Shown: positions 50,028-62,330, counted from the first letter of the stretch. The stretch: 64,000 bases of DNA from Sindora glabra (GCA_020226215.1 CM035230.1:1883501-1947500), one strand, 5' to 3'. Program-made: numbers and translations. The notes: generated by a model from the letters alone, not told the origin.

Positions 50028-51486
50028 TCACATCATTTCATACCAAAAATTAAAGTGAACCTACTCTACCAAGTAAATAGGGTGAGTTTAAGTCAAACCC
50101 AATGGATTAATGATCAATTTTAGATTGCAAATTATAAATAGAAAAAAAGGGATTTATATAAAATTATTAAACTAAATAAAAATTAAAATTATTAAATAAA
50201 GGAAAACCTACAATAATAAAAGCTCCATTTCAAGGAATACCATACTTAAATTCCTAGATTTTTATTGGCACTTAATAATTTAGTTTACAATTTGAACACT
50301 TAATCAATAAACACCCTAATATTGATAATAGCCATATAAATTTTAAATACAAGTAAACCAAAACAAGTGACTAAGCAATCCTTTATTACTAATTTAATTT
50401 AGAACAAGTGACTAAATTTAATTATTAATAGTTTCAACTATTTAGAACTAGGTTAAGCTAAATTTAATGATTCCACAAGCAATAATTGCTAAATTCATTC
50501 TTTGATTTTTATAGATGTCATAAAATTAACAAGAGAAATTTAAATATATAATTGTTGCTAACTTACAATTAATCATCATAATTCTACAAGTGATACTTAA
50601 TAATAGTAAATCATATAGTATCAAATTATTAAGAATAATCAACTAATAGGCCCTATTAGTTAATCACTAAAGCAATCATAATCATTGAAGAATAAAAATC
50701 AAGAGATAAACAAATTATAAATAAATTAAAGAAAAAAGCCTCAAACCAAACCAAATTAGCAGTGTTTAGACTAATATAAATTTAACCTTTCATGGCTTCC
50801 CCTAAAAAAAAAGAAAACAAAGGAAGAAGAAGAAGCAAAAATGTTGTCCAATTTGTGGTAGAGGCATAAAGTCCATTAAATCTAGATGTTCTAGGGTTTT
50901 CTATCTAATGGGATAGTTAAGGTTAATTTTTAGGGTTATAAAAAATAGGGTCTTGCATAAATATAAATTGAAATCCTATAGCTTAATTTACAAATTTAAA
51001 TTATTAGCAATGTTTACTAAGGTGGAAATATGTAACTTAGCTTGTAGCTTAAGTTTGACTACCAAAATGGAATAGCTTTTCTAAGCCCCAAAAATGAAAA
51101 TTGTTGGTTTGGGTCTTAGTTAACACTAGGTGATAGTTTCACCTTAATTGGACCTCTAAAAACTCCAAATGTAGCCCAAAAACTATGACTATGTCATCTT
51201 AGATAGAAATAAAATATCAATTTCATGACCATTTTTTACTTTTCAAACATCCAAACTTGGCTTTGGCTATAACATTGTAAAAATATCTAATTTTGATATC
51301 TAGAACTTAAGTTATAGTAAAAAATATGAAACAATGTAAAATTCCAACATTAATTGAACAATTTAAAAATATTGAAAAAATATCATCTAACTATATAACA
51401 AGGTCAATTCTATAAAATTAAGTGTAAGTAACTCTCTAAGAGACATAAACTAGAAAGAAATAATATAAATAAAATTTTGTATATTA
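50028..51486 (-). repeat. 3' LTR of the minus-strand Athila-like element
   Basis: Aligns with 52967-54472 in the same orientation, for example TTTTAGATTGCAAATTATAA, AATTATTAAACTAAATAAAA and CTAGATGTTCTAGGGTTTTC. Its terminal dinucleotides have mutated (ends TTA; start TCACATC). Confidence 0.8.
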
Positions 51487-52029
51487 AATTTCTCCACACT
51501 TAGCCTTTACAAGACCTTAAGCAAACATAATTTTATTTAAAACTAAAAAAAAAATACTTACCTTTCAAAAATTTTGAAATCACCAAATTCACAAACAAAA
51601 AAAAAATTAAAGCTATTAAGAGACATAACACATTATGAACAAATATTTTAACAAAATTATAATTAATCAACATAGGAACTTTATTCAAAATGGATAAATC
51701 AAATTAGTAGACTCTCATATAATTCACTCTTTAAGTCTCAAGTGTTTAGGATAAGTATTTCATTCAAATTCATTCTATGAAATTACTTTACCATAAGCTT
51801 GCTTATCATTTAATCTTCACTACCTAAATCACATGCACAATATAAATTAAAAAGGCTCAATTCAAGGTTGTAACGTAACAAGAGAGAAAGGGAAGAAAAA
51901 ATGAAGACTTGAAAGGATAAAAACTAAAGAAATTAATAAAGTACTTGAATTATAAATATATAGGCAAATAAGAACAATTATCACTTAACATAACAATCTA
52001 ACTTTTTCATTCACATACTCATTGACTTA

Positions 52030-52160
52030 TTTCTTTTTCCTTTCTTTCTCAATTCTTTTTGCCTTTTTCCTTTTTTTTCACTTTTTTCTTTTTTCATTTC
52101 TTTTTATTTCTTTTCATTATTTTTTTCATTTTAATTTTTTCTTTCTTTTTCATCTTTTGT
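52030..52160 (-). repeat. Pyrimidine-rich low-complexity tract
   Basis: Over 100 bases almost wholly T and C on the plus strand, the counterpart of the purine tract at 29281-29400. Confidence 0.8.
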
Positions 52161-52939
52161 TAACTAAACCTTTAAATTAAAGTTAATGGTTTTTCATAAC
52201 AAATATGCACACCCCCACACTTATTCAAAAATCTATCTCACAAAGATTTAAATACTCTACTAATTCTTAAAATTAGGTAAAGACATTTATTTTTATTGGA
52301 AAATATTTTAATAGGCTAACCAATAAAGAAAAGGCAATTAAGCTTAAAGGGCTTAACAAAGATAAAATTTTAAGGATGGCTAATTGGCACTAATTCAAAT
52401 AAAGAATGCTTTGGGAATTCATGTGCAAATGTAATTTTAAAAAGAACCAAAACAATTTCTAGTGAAGCAAATTATGAAAGACATCATACAAGAAAGGAAA
52501 GAAAATAGCATATTTTCAACAAAAAACTCAAAATATCACAAGGCAGGACATGCTACTAAAATTTAATCTATCACTTCAAAATCTATCATTATACTAATTA
52601 ATTTAAAGAAGCAAGATACTTCGTTCAATTATGTTATAAATATATCAAACTCAATTTCTTCCTACTTATAAAAAATACAAAATCTCTATCAATAGAAAGC
52701 AAATAAAATGACTTAAAAAACTTTAGAAACATGTTAAAAAACACTTTTTTCCTTTACTTTATTTTTAAAAAATTCAAAAATAAAAAAATAAATATCAAAG
52801 CTTAAAATAAAACACAAAAAAATCCTATATATTTCTCCCTTATACTTAAAATTTATATTATCCTTAATGTAAGGTATATCATTAACAAGAAAGATAAAAG
52901 ATAGTAAAAATAACGAAAAGTAACCATAAATCAATCAAT

Positions 52940-52966
52940 CAATCCCTAACAACATCATCAAAATTT
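52940..52966 (-). other. Decayed tRNA-Asp-type primer site
   Basis: On the minus strand TGATGATGTTGTTAGGGAT aligns with TGGCGCCGTTGCCGGGGAT; most differences are G-to-A or C-to-T transitions. Its position just after the 5' LTR supports the reading. Confidence 0.65.
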
Positions 52967-54472
52967 TGATGTATGTTGTTTCATGCTAAAAACTAAACTA
53001 AACCTACTCAACCAAGTAAATAGTGTGAGTCCAAGTTAAACTCAAGTGATTAACAATCAGTTTTAGATTGCAAATTATAAACAAAAAAGGGGGATCTATA
53101 TAAAATTATTAAACTAAATAAAAATCAAAATTATTAAATAAAAGAAAAACTATGATAATAAAAAGCTTAAATTTAAGCTATATCACATTCTGATTCGTAG
53201 ATTTTCATTAGCATTCAATAATTCAGCTTACAATTTGAACACTTAACTGATGAATACTTCGAAACTAGTAATAGTCATACAAATTCTAAAGGTAAATTGA
53301 CTAAAACAAGCAACTAATCAATCCTTTTATTACTAATTCAATTTAGAACAAATGACTAATTTCAATTAATAATAGTTTCAACCATTTAGAACTAGGTTTA
53401 GCTAAATCTAACAATTCTACAAGTAATAATTAGTAAATTTGTTTTCTAATTTTTCATAAACATCATAAAATTAACAAGAAAAATTTAGATATCTAACTGT
53501 TACTAATTTAAATTTAATCACTCTAATTTTACAAGCGAGAATTAATAATAATCAATCATATAATATTAGATTACTAAAAATAATTAACTAATAAGCCCTC
53601 TCAGTTAATTGCCAAAGTAATCATAATCAATGAAGAACAGAAAATCAAGAGATGAATAAATAAATAAATTGAAGAGAAAAATCTCAAATCAAACTAAATT
53701 AAGAATGATTAAACCTTTGATTTGATGTAGGTTCAACCTTTTATGGTTTCTCCTAAAGAAAAGGAAAATGAAAGAAGGAAAAGGAGAAATGATGTCTAGT
53801 TTATGGTTCTACCTTTGGAGGAACAAATTCCCTTAAATCTAGATGTTCTAGGGTTTTCTCTCTATTTAAATGGTTAGGGTTGGCTCTTAGGATTATAAAG
53901 AATAGGGCATTGCATATATTGAAAGTCTATAGGCCTAGTTTACAAATTAAATTACTAATAGCATTTATTATAGTAAAAATTCATAATTCATCTTGTAGCT
54001 TAAGTTTGACCACTAAAATGACATAGTTTCTTTAAACTCCAAACATGAAACTTGTTGATCTAAATCTTAGCAATATTTAGGTGCTAGTTTCACCTCAATT
54101 AGGCCTTTGAAACTTTAGATATAATAAAAAAAGGGTGACTAATTCAGATTGGAAAAAAAATAAAGCATCAGTTTCATGACCATTTTTTACCTTCCAAGAA
54201 TATGAATTGGGTTTTGACCAAAATATAAAAACTTTAAAGCTTATTTTCATCTTTACATCAATGTAAAGATTACTTAATTTTTACATATGAAACTTAAGTT
54301 ATATATAAAAATATGAAATAATATAAAAATATAATATTAATTGAATAATTTAAAAATATTGGAAACCAACAGCCAATCATATAAGAAGGCTAATTTTATA
54401 AAATTAAATATATGTAACACTTTAATAGACATAAATTCGAAAGAAATAATATAAGTACAATTTTACACGTCA
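52967..54472 (-). repeat. 5' LTR of the minus-strand Athila-like element
   Basis: Minus-strand ends are TGACGTGTAAAATTG at 54472 and ...CATACATCA at 52967, giving TG...CA and 1506 bp. The primer site follows after an AAATTT spacer, as in the plus-strand element. Confidence 0.8.
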
Positions 54473-57306
54473 CTGACCAAGGCTCATTTCTAAATACATA
54501 TCCTATTCCCTTTAAAATTGAACAAAAAAAACTTTCACACTTAACCCACTTCTTTAAAAAGTCCTTTAAGATGCCAGGCTCTTTGTAAAATTGTATTAAG
54601 CAAAGAGGTTAATAGATAGCTATCATCCAATAGGTAAAACATTAGATAGAAACTTCATCTCTTTCTACTATTATTTACTATTTCCATATTGAACTATAAA
54701 ATAGGACCTCTTACATGTTCTAAATGAAAGATTAGAGTTCTTATTATTTATGTTGTGAATAGTTCTGCCATTAAAATTTGAGAAGTTCTCAAACCATTCC
54801 ACTTCATGTATTTATGCCATATCAATTCATTAACCCAAATCACCATTACTAGCAAATAATTTGAAGTAAACAATAAAGATTATAGATGAGAATTAAATAG
54901 ATTATAGTTGAAAAGGATCATTTGAACAAAGACTAAATAGTGAGAAGAGAAAATTTTTTTTAACAAGCTAGAGTGAACATTGTCTTTTCCAAAAGGTTCT
55001 TTAAATAGAGATTTTTGCAATAGTAGCTTTTGTCACCATTCTTAGAACTTAATTGTAGAGCCTCTTAAAAAATTAGCGTATGCCATTATTTGTATATACA
55101 CATGTTATTCTATATAAATCATTAGCTGCATTGTTTGCTCTAGGAGAAGCTACTTTTAAAGGGAATTTCCTTTTTGCTGTCTTTATGTTGTTTAGTTTTT
55201 AAATTTAATTGTGTATTAAAAGGCATAGAAATAGGTTTTATATAGTTTTATTTAAAAGTACACTAAATTGATAAACTTTCACACAATAGTTTTATATGGT
55301 TTTATTTAAGTGTGTAGTAATAGAATTTCAAAGTATGATTTTTGGAAGGAGCAAAGAATAAGAACTCCAGACTATGATTACTAAATAAGGCAAAAAGGAA
55401 TCCATGTTCACATTCTCTCTAGAATCTTTTAGATATATTTTAGGGTGTTATTGCTATAAAATCTTTTAGTAAATTCCTAAGATGATTCTTAGTGATAAGG
55501 GATTTGCTAATGATTTATGATGGATGAGTATTTATAATGAAAAGGTGTTGACAAGAATGATACAAATTAGGGTACTAACAATTTAGTACAGAAATACATT
55601 TTAGTGAGGGACATGGGAGAAAAAAGGTACATTATAAAACAAGGTAATGGGTGTTTTTTAAATGGTAATGGTAATGTCACTATTGGATGGTTAAAGGTTC
55701 TACCATGGTTATGTTTTATCTTTTGTTAGTGGTCCAAAGAGTATAAGGGTCCTTCATTCACCTTAGTCTGGATAGCCATGGCAAGAAAGGTTGAGCATAA
55801 TATGCTCGCCTTTTTTATGAACTAAGGTAAGGTCTTTGTTCCAATCTTACCAAGTCATATTGTACACCCTAAAAGTTTATCTATAGTAATTAAGCATAAA
55901 TAGTGGTGCATTAGAGAGAACAATTCCTAAGTAATGAGGTATATAAGGGTGAAAAGGAGAATTTCACATAAACAAACTCAAGTAGAAGAAAATGAGATAC
56001 TTTGGTAGGGGTTATAATGTATGCATTAGATTATTCAATATTTAAAATATTTTATGAAAACTTTAGGAAAAAAGAATTTGGAAATATGAGAACCTAAATT
56101 TTGTGCAAGGTAGAATATGATTGTGTTAAATAAAAATTGAGGTTATGGAATAAATAATAAACTAGGGAAATTAGAAAGGGATTTGGAATTTGGTACACTA
56201 TATAGAATTTATGTGCACTCGATAGTATTTTACCTATAACTTAGGATAGAAAGCTCCAATTAATGAACCATAAAAATGTATGGCAAGCTAACATTTAAGG
56301 ATTCAATATGTATGTATTTCATGATTTAAAAATCACCTAGTTGATACCATAAATTTTTTTAAGTTAGGAAATTTTTGGATGTCACAACACTGACATACCT
56401 TTAATGTTTTGGTCATAATTTTTTTAAGGACATCTGATTAATACAAAACTTGTGCAATTAATTAGAGGACACATATGGCTACTTTTGTCTCAAGTTTTCA
56501 TATAAAAAAAATTAAGTGATCTATGAGATATGTTTTTCTCCCAAAAGTGATGTGAATAAGGCTCTAAATAAAAGGTATTTAGAGTATACATGTAGAAAAC
56601 TCATGAATAATGGATTAATAAAACAAGGAATGAATGTGAAGATATAATTAGATGATAGTAGAATAAAATTTAAGTGTTAAAATGGTAAATGAATAATTAT
56701 GAAAATAATGGGCCATTAAGTGAAAAAAAAAACTCATAATAGCTCATAAAAAGATGAAGACTTGATGTATGAAGACATAGTTAAGTATTAAAGTTGTGAG
56801 GGTAACCAAAACCAAAATAGGAAGGGGCCACTTAACCTTATGTTGATTGGACTAGTTAGTCCTAAGAGTTCCTCAAATGGAATCCAAATTTTTATTGAAA
56901 CAACTTAAAGATACTTAAAGACTATACATAAGCTAGCCTTAATGATAGCCCTAGAAAAGCTAACAATCAATGTATGTTAAGCTAAATAACTTAGAATAAG
57001 ATAAATGGTACCAATAGGAATTGAGATGGGTGATTTCCACCTAATGCATAATTTAATTATCTTTTACAATATTTTTTAATTTATTTTCCCCATTATCACT
57101 TAAAGGCCAATAGAGGTGTGGCTAAAGATTTCAAGCCAATAGGTGGGAGATAAGTTAATGATAAGGAGGCATGTTTGTAAAATAAAGACTTTTATTAGGT
57201 TTAGCTACTAAAAAACATAACCAGAAACTCTCCATTTCCTTTTAGTAGTGCATAACACTTTAGTAGCTAAGGTACACCATTTTCTTGCTTCTCCTTTAAG
57301 TCAAAC
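54473..57306. other. Unassigned repeat-like sequence
   Basis: No recognisable protein on either strand. The last 200 bases before 57306 together with the sequence from 63324 on look like one continuous LTR-type sequence split by the gypsy element, but no partner copy is in the window to test it. Confidence 0.45.
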
Positions 57307-58147
57307 TGATATGAATCTAAGGGAAGTCAATTATAAGGAAGTAAGATAAGAGAATAGCTTAATCAAGTGGATTAAAATTATGTCATATCATCACCAAGTT
57401 AGTGCCACATCATCGCCATATCATTAAGAAGATGGCACCACATCATCCATAATCTACATCATTGGCACATCAATGCCACATCAGTCATTATCCTAACTGG
57501 CACCACTTTAGCCTATTTTTACAATTATTTGATGTTTTGAGTTTTAATTTAGCATTTAGGCCTCTGGTTTGTATTTATTTTGTGTTAGTCTTTTTAAAGA
57601 ATTTTGGGCTTTAATTTAGGTTGAATGGGTTTTAGCTCATTTTACTTTAAAACATTTATTATGTTACTATAAGTAATTTACTATGTTACTTAGAGTCATT
57701 TAAAGGCCCTTTATTGGGTTTAGATTAGTGAAATAGTTTTGGACTAATATGGTGTCATTTAAGCCCATTTTCAAATAAAGTTTTAGAAAGTTATATAAAA
57801 AAGCTTGTTCCTTATACAAATTAAATTCAAGAGTTTTTAAGATTAGAGATTTAAGAATCTGGTTAAGTGCCTTCTTTTCAAAGAGTGTTTCTTTCTTGAT
57901 CTCTTGAATGAACTTATGACTTATCAAAGGGATTTACTTCTTGTGGTATTGATCTTCACTAATCAAGAATTCATCCTTGTGGCATGTTGTTTTCTTCACT
58001 TATCGAAGGATCTACATCCTTTATGGCATGTTCATCATCACTCATCACCTTTATTCTTCCTTTTCTGGAGTGTGGCATGAATATCTTTCTATTTTTTTAT
58101 TTTTAGATTTGTTGAATTTTGGGACGTTTCAACATAATTTCACATCA
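57307..58147 (+). repeat. 5' LTR
   Basis: Starts TGATATGAATC, ends CACATCA two bases before the primer site. The region 57381-57490 carries repeated CCACATCA/GCCATATCA words. It matches 62535-63318 throughout and the reverse-oriented solo LTR at 37406-38107. Frames at 57700-58168 fall within or across the LTR and are not genes. Confidence 0.92.
57381..57500. repeat. Short-word repeat array in the LTR
   Basis: Words of the type GCCACATCA, GCCATATCA and CACCACATCAT recur at least six times in about 120 bases. The same array is in the 3' LTR (about 62610-62720) and, reversed, in the solo LTR at about 37895-38030. It occupies the upstream (U3) part of the LTR, where transcription control sites normally sit. 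Confidence 0.7.
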
Positions 58148-58149
58148 TT

Positions 58150-58161
58150 TGGCATCAGAGC
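58150..58161 (+). other. Primer binding site, initiator tRNA-Met type
   Basis: TGGCATCAGAGC differs by one transition from TGGTATCAGAGC, complementary to the 3' end of plant initiator tRNA-Met. It lies two bases after the LTR. Confidence 0.88.
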
Positions 58162-59550
58162 TTCCTAATTTCACATCATTTGATATTCAGAGCAAGGTTT
58201 CCAAATTCAACTTTAATTTTTTTTTAATTTTCAATTACTATTCATGTTATTGTTCATGTATTGTTTATCACACTATTTACCCTAGTATTCATGCAATTAA
58301 TATCATAATTCTTCATTTCTATCTTGTTTTGATTTTATCTTTGTATCCATTTCATTTCTGATTTGGTTTGTATCAAACTCATGTGTTTTGATTCATTTTT
58401 TTTTCAAATCTGAATTGTTCTTCAGTTCTACCTTTTATATGTTTGATAAGCGATCCATATCAATTATAAGTTTGAATTTCCTTTTATACTTGGTCACCTT
58501 ATTTGTTTTGCATTGTTTCTTATTGTTTAGCTCAAAATTTGATCCAAATATCAATGCTGGTCTAGTGAATGAAAGTTGCATTGAACATGTTTGCTTAAAG
58601 TTTAAAGTGAAGAAGTTTAGATTACATTAATCAATTGTCATATTCTAATAGCACAACACCATAATGCTGTAAATCAATATAATAATTGATTAAAATAAAG
58701 CAAAAAACACAAAGTTTGAATTATCTGAAATACTCTTGTAATCAGCACAACTAATGTTGAATGGTGAATTAACGTTTGAAGTGAAAAAAAAACAAGTGAC
58801 AAGAAGGGAAAAAAAGCAAGAAACAAAAGAGAAAAGCCAAGTTAATGAATTAAAAAATAACTTATAAAGAAAGGGAAAAAATTCTGAATTATTGAAAATA
58901 AATGAAACAAAATCAAAAGAAAAGAAGTTGTTAGCTTTTAGTTATTGTTTATATACTCTAATCATACTTGAACTTTTTATTTTTGAAATTAATGTTGAAT
59001 ATCTCTTTTGATTACTTCGAGTACTTAAATTAACACTTCTTGTTACCTTATATTGTTCCTGCCCATTATTTTGAGTTCTAATTAGTTTTCTTTTTATGAA
59101 ATCTTTATTATTGAGTCCTTATTTTAAGTCTTGTTTATCTCTTTTTTTAATTGCTTGATTCTAAATTTGAGTCCTAGTTAGTTTCTATTCTTGGAATTTT
59201 CATTTCTTGTTTCCATAATCATCTTGTTTAATTCTTCAAATTCTATGAACTTTGATTAGTGATATTGATTGCTACATTTGTTGAATTTCATTTGGTTATG
59301 TCTCTTAATTTTCAAAGAACCACAAGAGGGAAAGAGTGAAAGAGTGTGAAAAAGCAAGAGCGGGTAAGCTCATTTGAAGGTAAAAGCCTATTTAGAAGGC
59401 AAACACAAGTGTGAGTGTTCCAAAATAAGTGAGTTGTGAGGTCCTTTCTTTATCTAACCTTTCTTACAGGTTTATCATTTAAGGATGTTAGTAGGTAGTG
59501 GAAACAATATTGATAGGTGCACATGGGAGGATTTGCTACAAGCTATAAAA
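58162..59550 (+). other. Untranslated leader of the gypsy element
   Basis: T-rich sequence with no recognisable coding similarity. The frames at 58119-58361 and 58388-58630 are hydrophobic chance translations of T-rich DNA. Confidence 0.6.
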
Positions 59551-59557
59551 AAACCTG

Positions 59558-60260
59558 ATGAAATACTTAGAAGGCTTTAAAGTAGGCAATCTTAAAAGAG
59601 CCCACATAGTGAGAAGGATGAAAAAGAAAGAGGAGATAGAAAACAAAATGAGAGATATATTAAAGAAGAAGGAGTTGAAAATAAAAATTAAAGATTGTAA
59701 AAAAGAAAAAATATATCACGATGATGTAAAAAAAGATGAAAGAAAATATAATAGGAGTGGAGGAGATAGACAGAGAAGTGGTAAAATGGCTTTAAATCTT
59801 CAAAGTGGTAAAAAGAAATTTCCTCTATTTTAAGGGAAGAATGATCCTAAAGTCTAGTTAGAGTGGGAAAAAAAGATGAAATCAATCTATGCTTGTCACC
59901 ATTATTTTGAAGAGATAAAAATAAGACTTGATACCCATCAATTTAATAATTATACTAACATTTGGTGGGATCAACTTGATTTAGCTAGAAGAAGAAAGGG
60001 TGCAAAGCCTATTTCTACTTAGGAAGAAATTAAGACTACTATGAGAGGAAAATTCATTCATAGCTGCCACTATAATTCTTCATATAAATCTTGGGAAGGG
60101 AATATTGAAAAGAATGAAGACAAAGTAATTCCATACAAGTCTGAATCCTCCTTAAGAATTAAAGGAGAATCATCATTAAAGCTTAAAGAAGAAGTGTCTA
60201 AGAGAAAAGATAAAATTAAAAAGCTTTAAATGCTTGAAGCATGATCATCATGTCATTGAT
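59558..60260 (+). pseudogene. Ty3/gypsy gag relic
   Basis: A Lys/Glu-rich N-terminal stretch (59558-59833) is followed, through a stop, by the conserved capsid segment: LEWEKKMKSIYACHHYFEE, then WWDQLDLARRRKGAKP and EEIKTTMRGKFIHSCHYN (about 59860-60075). After this the sequence jumps to a Ser/Lys-rich segment and a knuckle-like KCLKHDHHVIDYP (about 60226), leaving out the second half of the capsid domain. Trp-to-stop changes (TAG before EEIK and after KV) are consistent with G-to-A decay. Confidence 0.85.
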
Positions 60261-60339
60261 TATCCACTCAATAAAGTATTAAAGATTCAAAGAGCCTTGT
60301 GAGAATAAGCAAAGAAAGAAAATGAAGAGCAAAGGGAGA

Positions 60340-60960
60340 ACATCTTCCATACTAAATTTAACATTAAGGGTAACATGTGCAATGTGATCATTGTTAGTGA
60401 AAGTTATGCTAATATTGCTAGCATTTGCATGGTAAAGAAATTAAATTTGTCTACCTTGCTATATCCTACTCCATACAAGTTACAAGAGTTGAATGGTAGA
60501 AATGGAATAGAGGTTACACAGCTAATGTTGATTTCTTTTATCCTTGGTAAATACCAAGATGAGTTACTATGTGATATTGCTCCTATGAATGTATGCTATT
60601 TTTTTCTTGGGAGGCCATGAAGATTTAATAAGAAGGTTATATATGATGGAGTCTTCAACACATATAACTTTAAAATGAATAAGAGAAAAATAAAACTCAA
60701 TCCTTTAACCCTAAAACAAGTGTATAAAGATCAATTGAGAATGCAAAAGAAAAGAAAAGAAGAAAAAGAAAAGAAAAAGAGAGAAAAAGATAAGGAAAGA
60801 GAAAAATAAAAAAAAGAAGAAAATAATAAAGATGAAAAGTGAGTAGATAAGAGTGTGAACCATGAAAAGAAAAAGAGTGATTATAGAAAAGAGAGTGAGG
60901 GAAAAATTATGTTAAGAGAAAAAGAGAGTGATTATGTGGGAAAAGAAAGAAATAAAACTG
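60340..60960 (+). pseudogene. Ty3/gypsy aspartic protease relic with charged tail
   Basis: The 81-codon frame 60375-60620 contains MVKKLNLSTLLYPTPYKLQ, FILGKYQDELLCDIAPM and LGRP, the diagnostic order of this family's protease. The active site, DGGS in relatives, reads VSES (60393-60404), so the catalytic aspartate is gone. A long run rich in Lys and Glu (about 60720-60960) follows; this charged linker is normal for the family. Confidence 0.85.
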
Positions 60961-60984
60961 GAGAGTTATTAGAAAAATAAATGG

Positions 60985-62330
60985 GATAAAGAGTAATTGT
61001 CTTGTACAAGAAAGCCTATGAAAATACTAACAATGTTGAAATTATTTTGCCAAATACTTATGACATTATTTTAAGAGGATCCTAAGAATTGCTTTCAAGA
61101 GAGTCTTTAAAAGAGTTATCATGTTTGAGAAGGAAAATGTCCTAATTGGAGCAAGGTAACAATATTGTGATGGTTAATATGTTGCTTAGAGGTATACTCT
61201 CATCTCTACTTTGCATAAAAATTTATTGGGTGTTGAAAATATTGAAATTTTATATATAAATGATTATGATCTTTCTAGTTCTTTACTCGATGTTGTTACT
61301 CCTTTAATTGATTTTGCTACTTTTCTATTTAGTGATGGTGCTTCAATTGTTGATATTTGTGAAGAGATGGATTTTGGAAACTTTTTTACGTATGATAAAT
61401 CCTTGTGTACGAAGAATAAATTGTGTATGCCTAAAACTTCTCTAGAGGAATTGTTTGTAAAAGAGGCTTATAAATGTAATTTGATAAATCATTTTATGAT
61501 TAGGAAAACTCTTGACATTGTGCTTAATGTGTTGCATGACCTTCTTGTGTTATCTCAACAAAGTTTGAAAAAGAAATATCATCAAATGTTCTTCAGAAAA
61601 TATGTTGAAAAGAAAATTAGTTTCAAAGTAAAACATAGTTTGTATGAATGGGTGTCTTTACTTCTTGGTTTGTCTAATGCACTAAGTATTTTTGTAAACT
61701 TAATGAATCATGTTTTCTATACTTCCTTTAGTAAAATAGTTAGGGCTTATCTAGATGAAATTCTTATGATGAGTTTGCATAATTTTATTTGCAAGTTTTT
61801 TATAAGTGTATGTTACTTTCATGTTTTAAGTGTTTTTAAGAATAAATTTATTGTTGCTAGTTTTTATTAAGTTCATGAGCTTAAAGGATAGATTTTCTTG
61901 CTATTTGAAAACCTAAAGATTTGGAAAGAGTTGCCACATTTACATGATGTTTTTGTACATGACAAAATCTTGAATGAGCATGTTGAGCATTTAAAATATG
62001 TCTTGAAGGTTTTAAGAAATGAATTCTTGTATGCTAAATGTGTGAAATGCTTATTTTACAAGAAAGAATTGTTTGTTTGATCAAGCTATGAGTGGCATAG
62101 GAATAAAGGTTAATGAAGTAAAAATAAAAATAATTAAAGAATGGTCTCCACCTAAGTTTGTTGGTGAAATTAAAAGCTTTCATGGTTTAATTAACTTTTG
62201 TGGTAAGCTTATAAGGAATCGTGTTCTATGTGCTTTCTTTGGCAAACTTGTTACTATTAATAATTTTATATACTTGTACGAGATTGATGACTTTTATTTT
62301 GTATTTAATATAAGTGGTTGCTTGTTAATG
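60985..62330 (+). pseudogene. Rearranged pol: integrase zinc segment upstream of RT palm
   Basis: Segments in order: pre-RT linker VLYKKAYENTNN (about 61000); RNase H tail, GNNIV then, one frame over, RRYTL (about 61160-61200); the integrase N-terminal zinc-region sequence, GVENIEILYINDYDL...FGNFF...NKLCMPKTSLEELFVKEA (61226-61480); then RT palm, FKVKHSLYEWV...GLSNALSIFVNLMNHVF...AYLDEIL (61624-61770); an unrelated 190-bp piece; RT thumb LNEHVEHLKYVLKVLR (61970-62020); and the connection segment, VNEVKIKIIKEW and IKSFHGLINF (about 62110-62200). In relatives, RT precedes RNase H and integrase, as in the relic at 1101-3545. The RT box is YLDE (61748-61759). The 219-codon frame 61211-61870 is therefore a chimera created by rearrangement. 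Confidence 0.82.

Larger units (their letters stand above)
50028..54472 (-). mobile_element. Athila-like element, minus strand, with nearly all coding sequence deleted
   Basis: LTR pair at 52967-54472 (5' LTR in element direction) and 50028-51486 (3' LTR). The internal region is only 51487-52966, about 1.5 kb. It retains a decayed primer site (52966-52940), the pyrimidine-rich counterpart of the purine tract (52030-52160) and a polypurine tract (CCACACTTAG side, 51487-51505). No gag, protease or pol remains. It resembles the plus-strand element at 23337-30468 in tract layout and primer type, but the LTR sequences differ enough to be another subfamily. No convincing target duplication. Confidence 0.82.

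Noticed and set aside
58119..58630. Two hydrophobic plus-strand frames
   Set aside because: They lie in the T-rich leader of the gypsy element and start near the primer site; no domain.
61211..61870. 219-codon frame as a novel protein
   Set aside because: It is the longest open frame, but it reads as an integrase zinc segment joined to an RT palm from the same retroelement family, so it is a rearrangement product.
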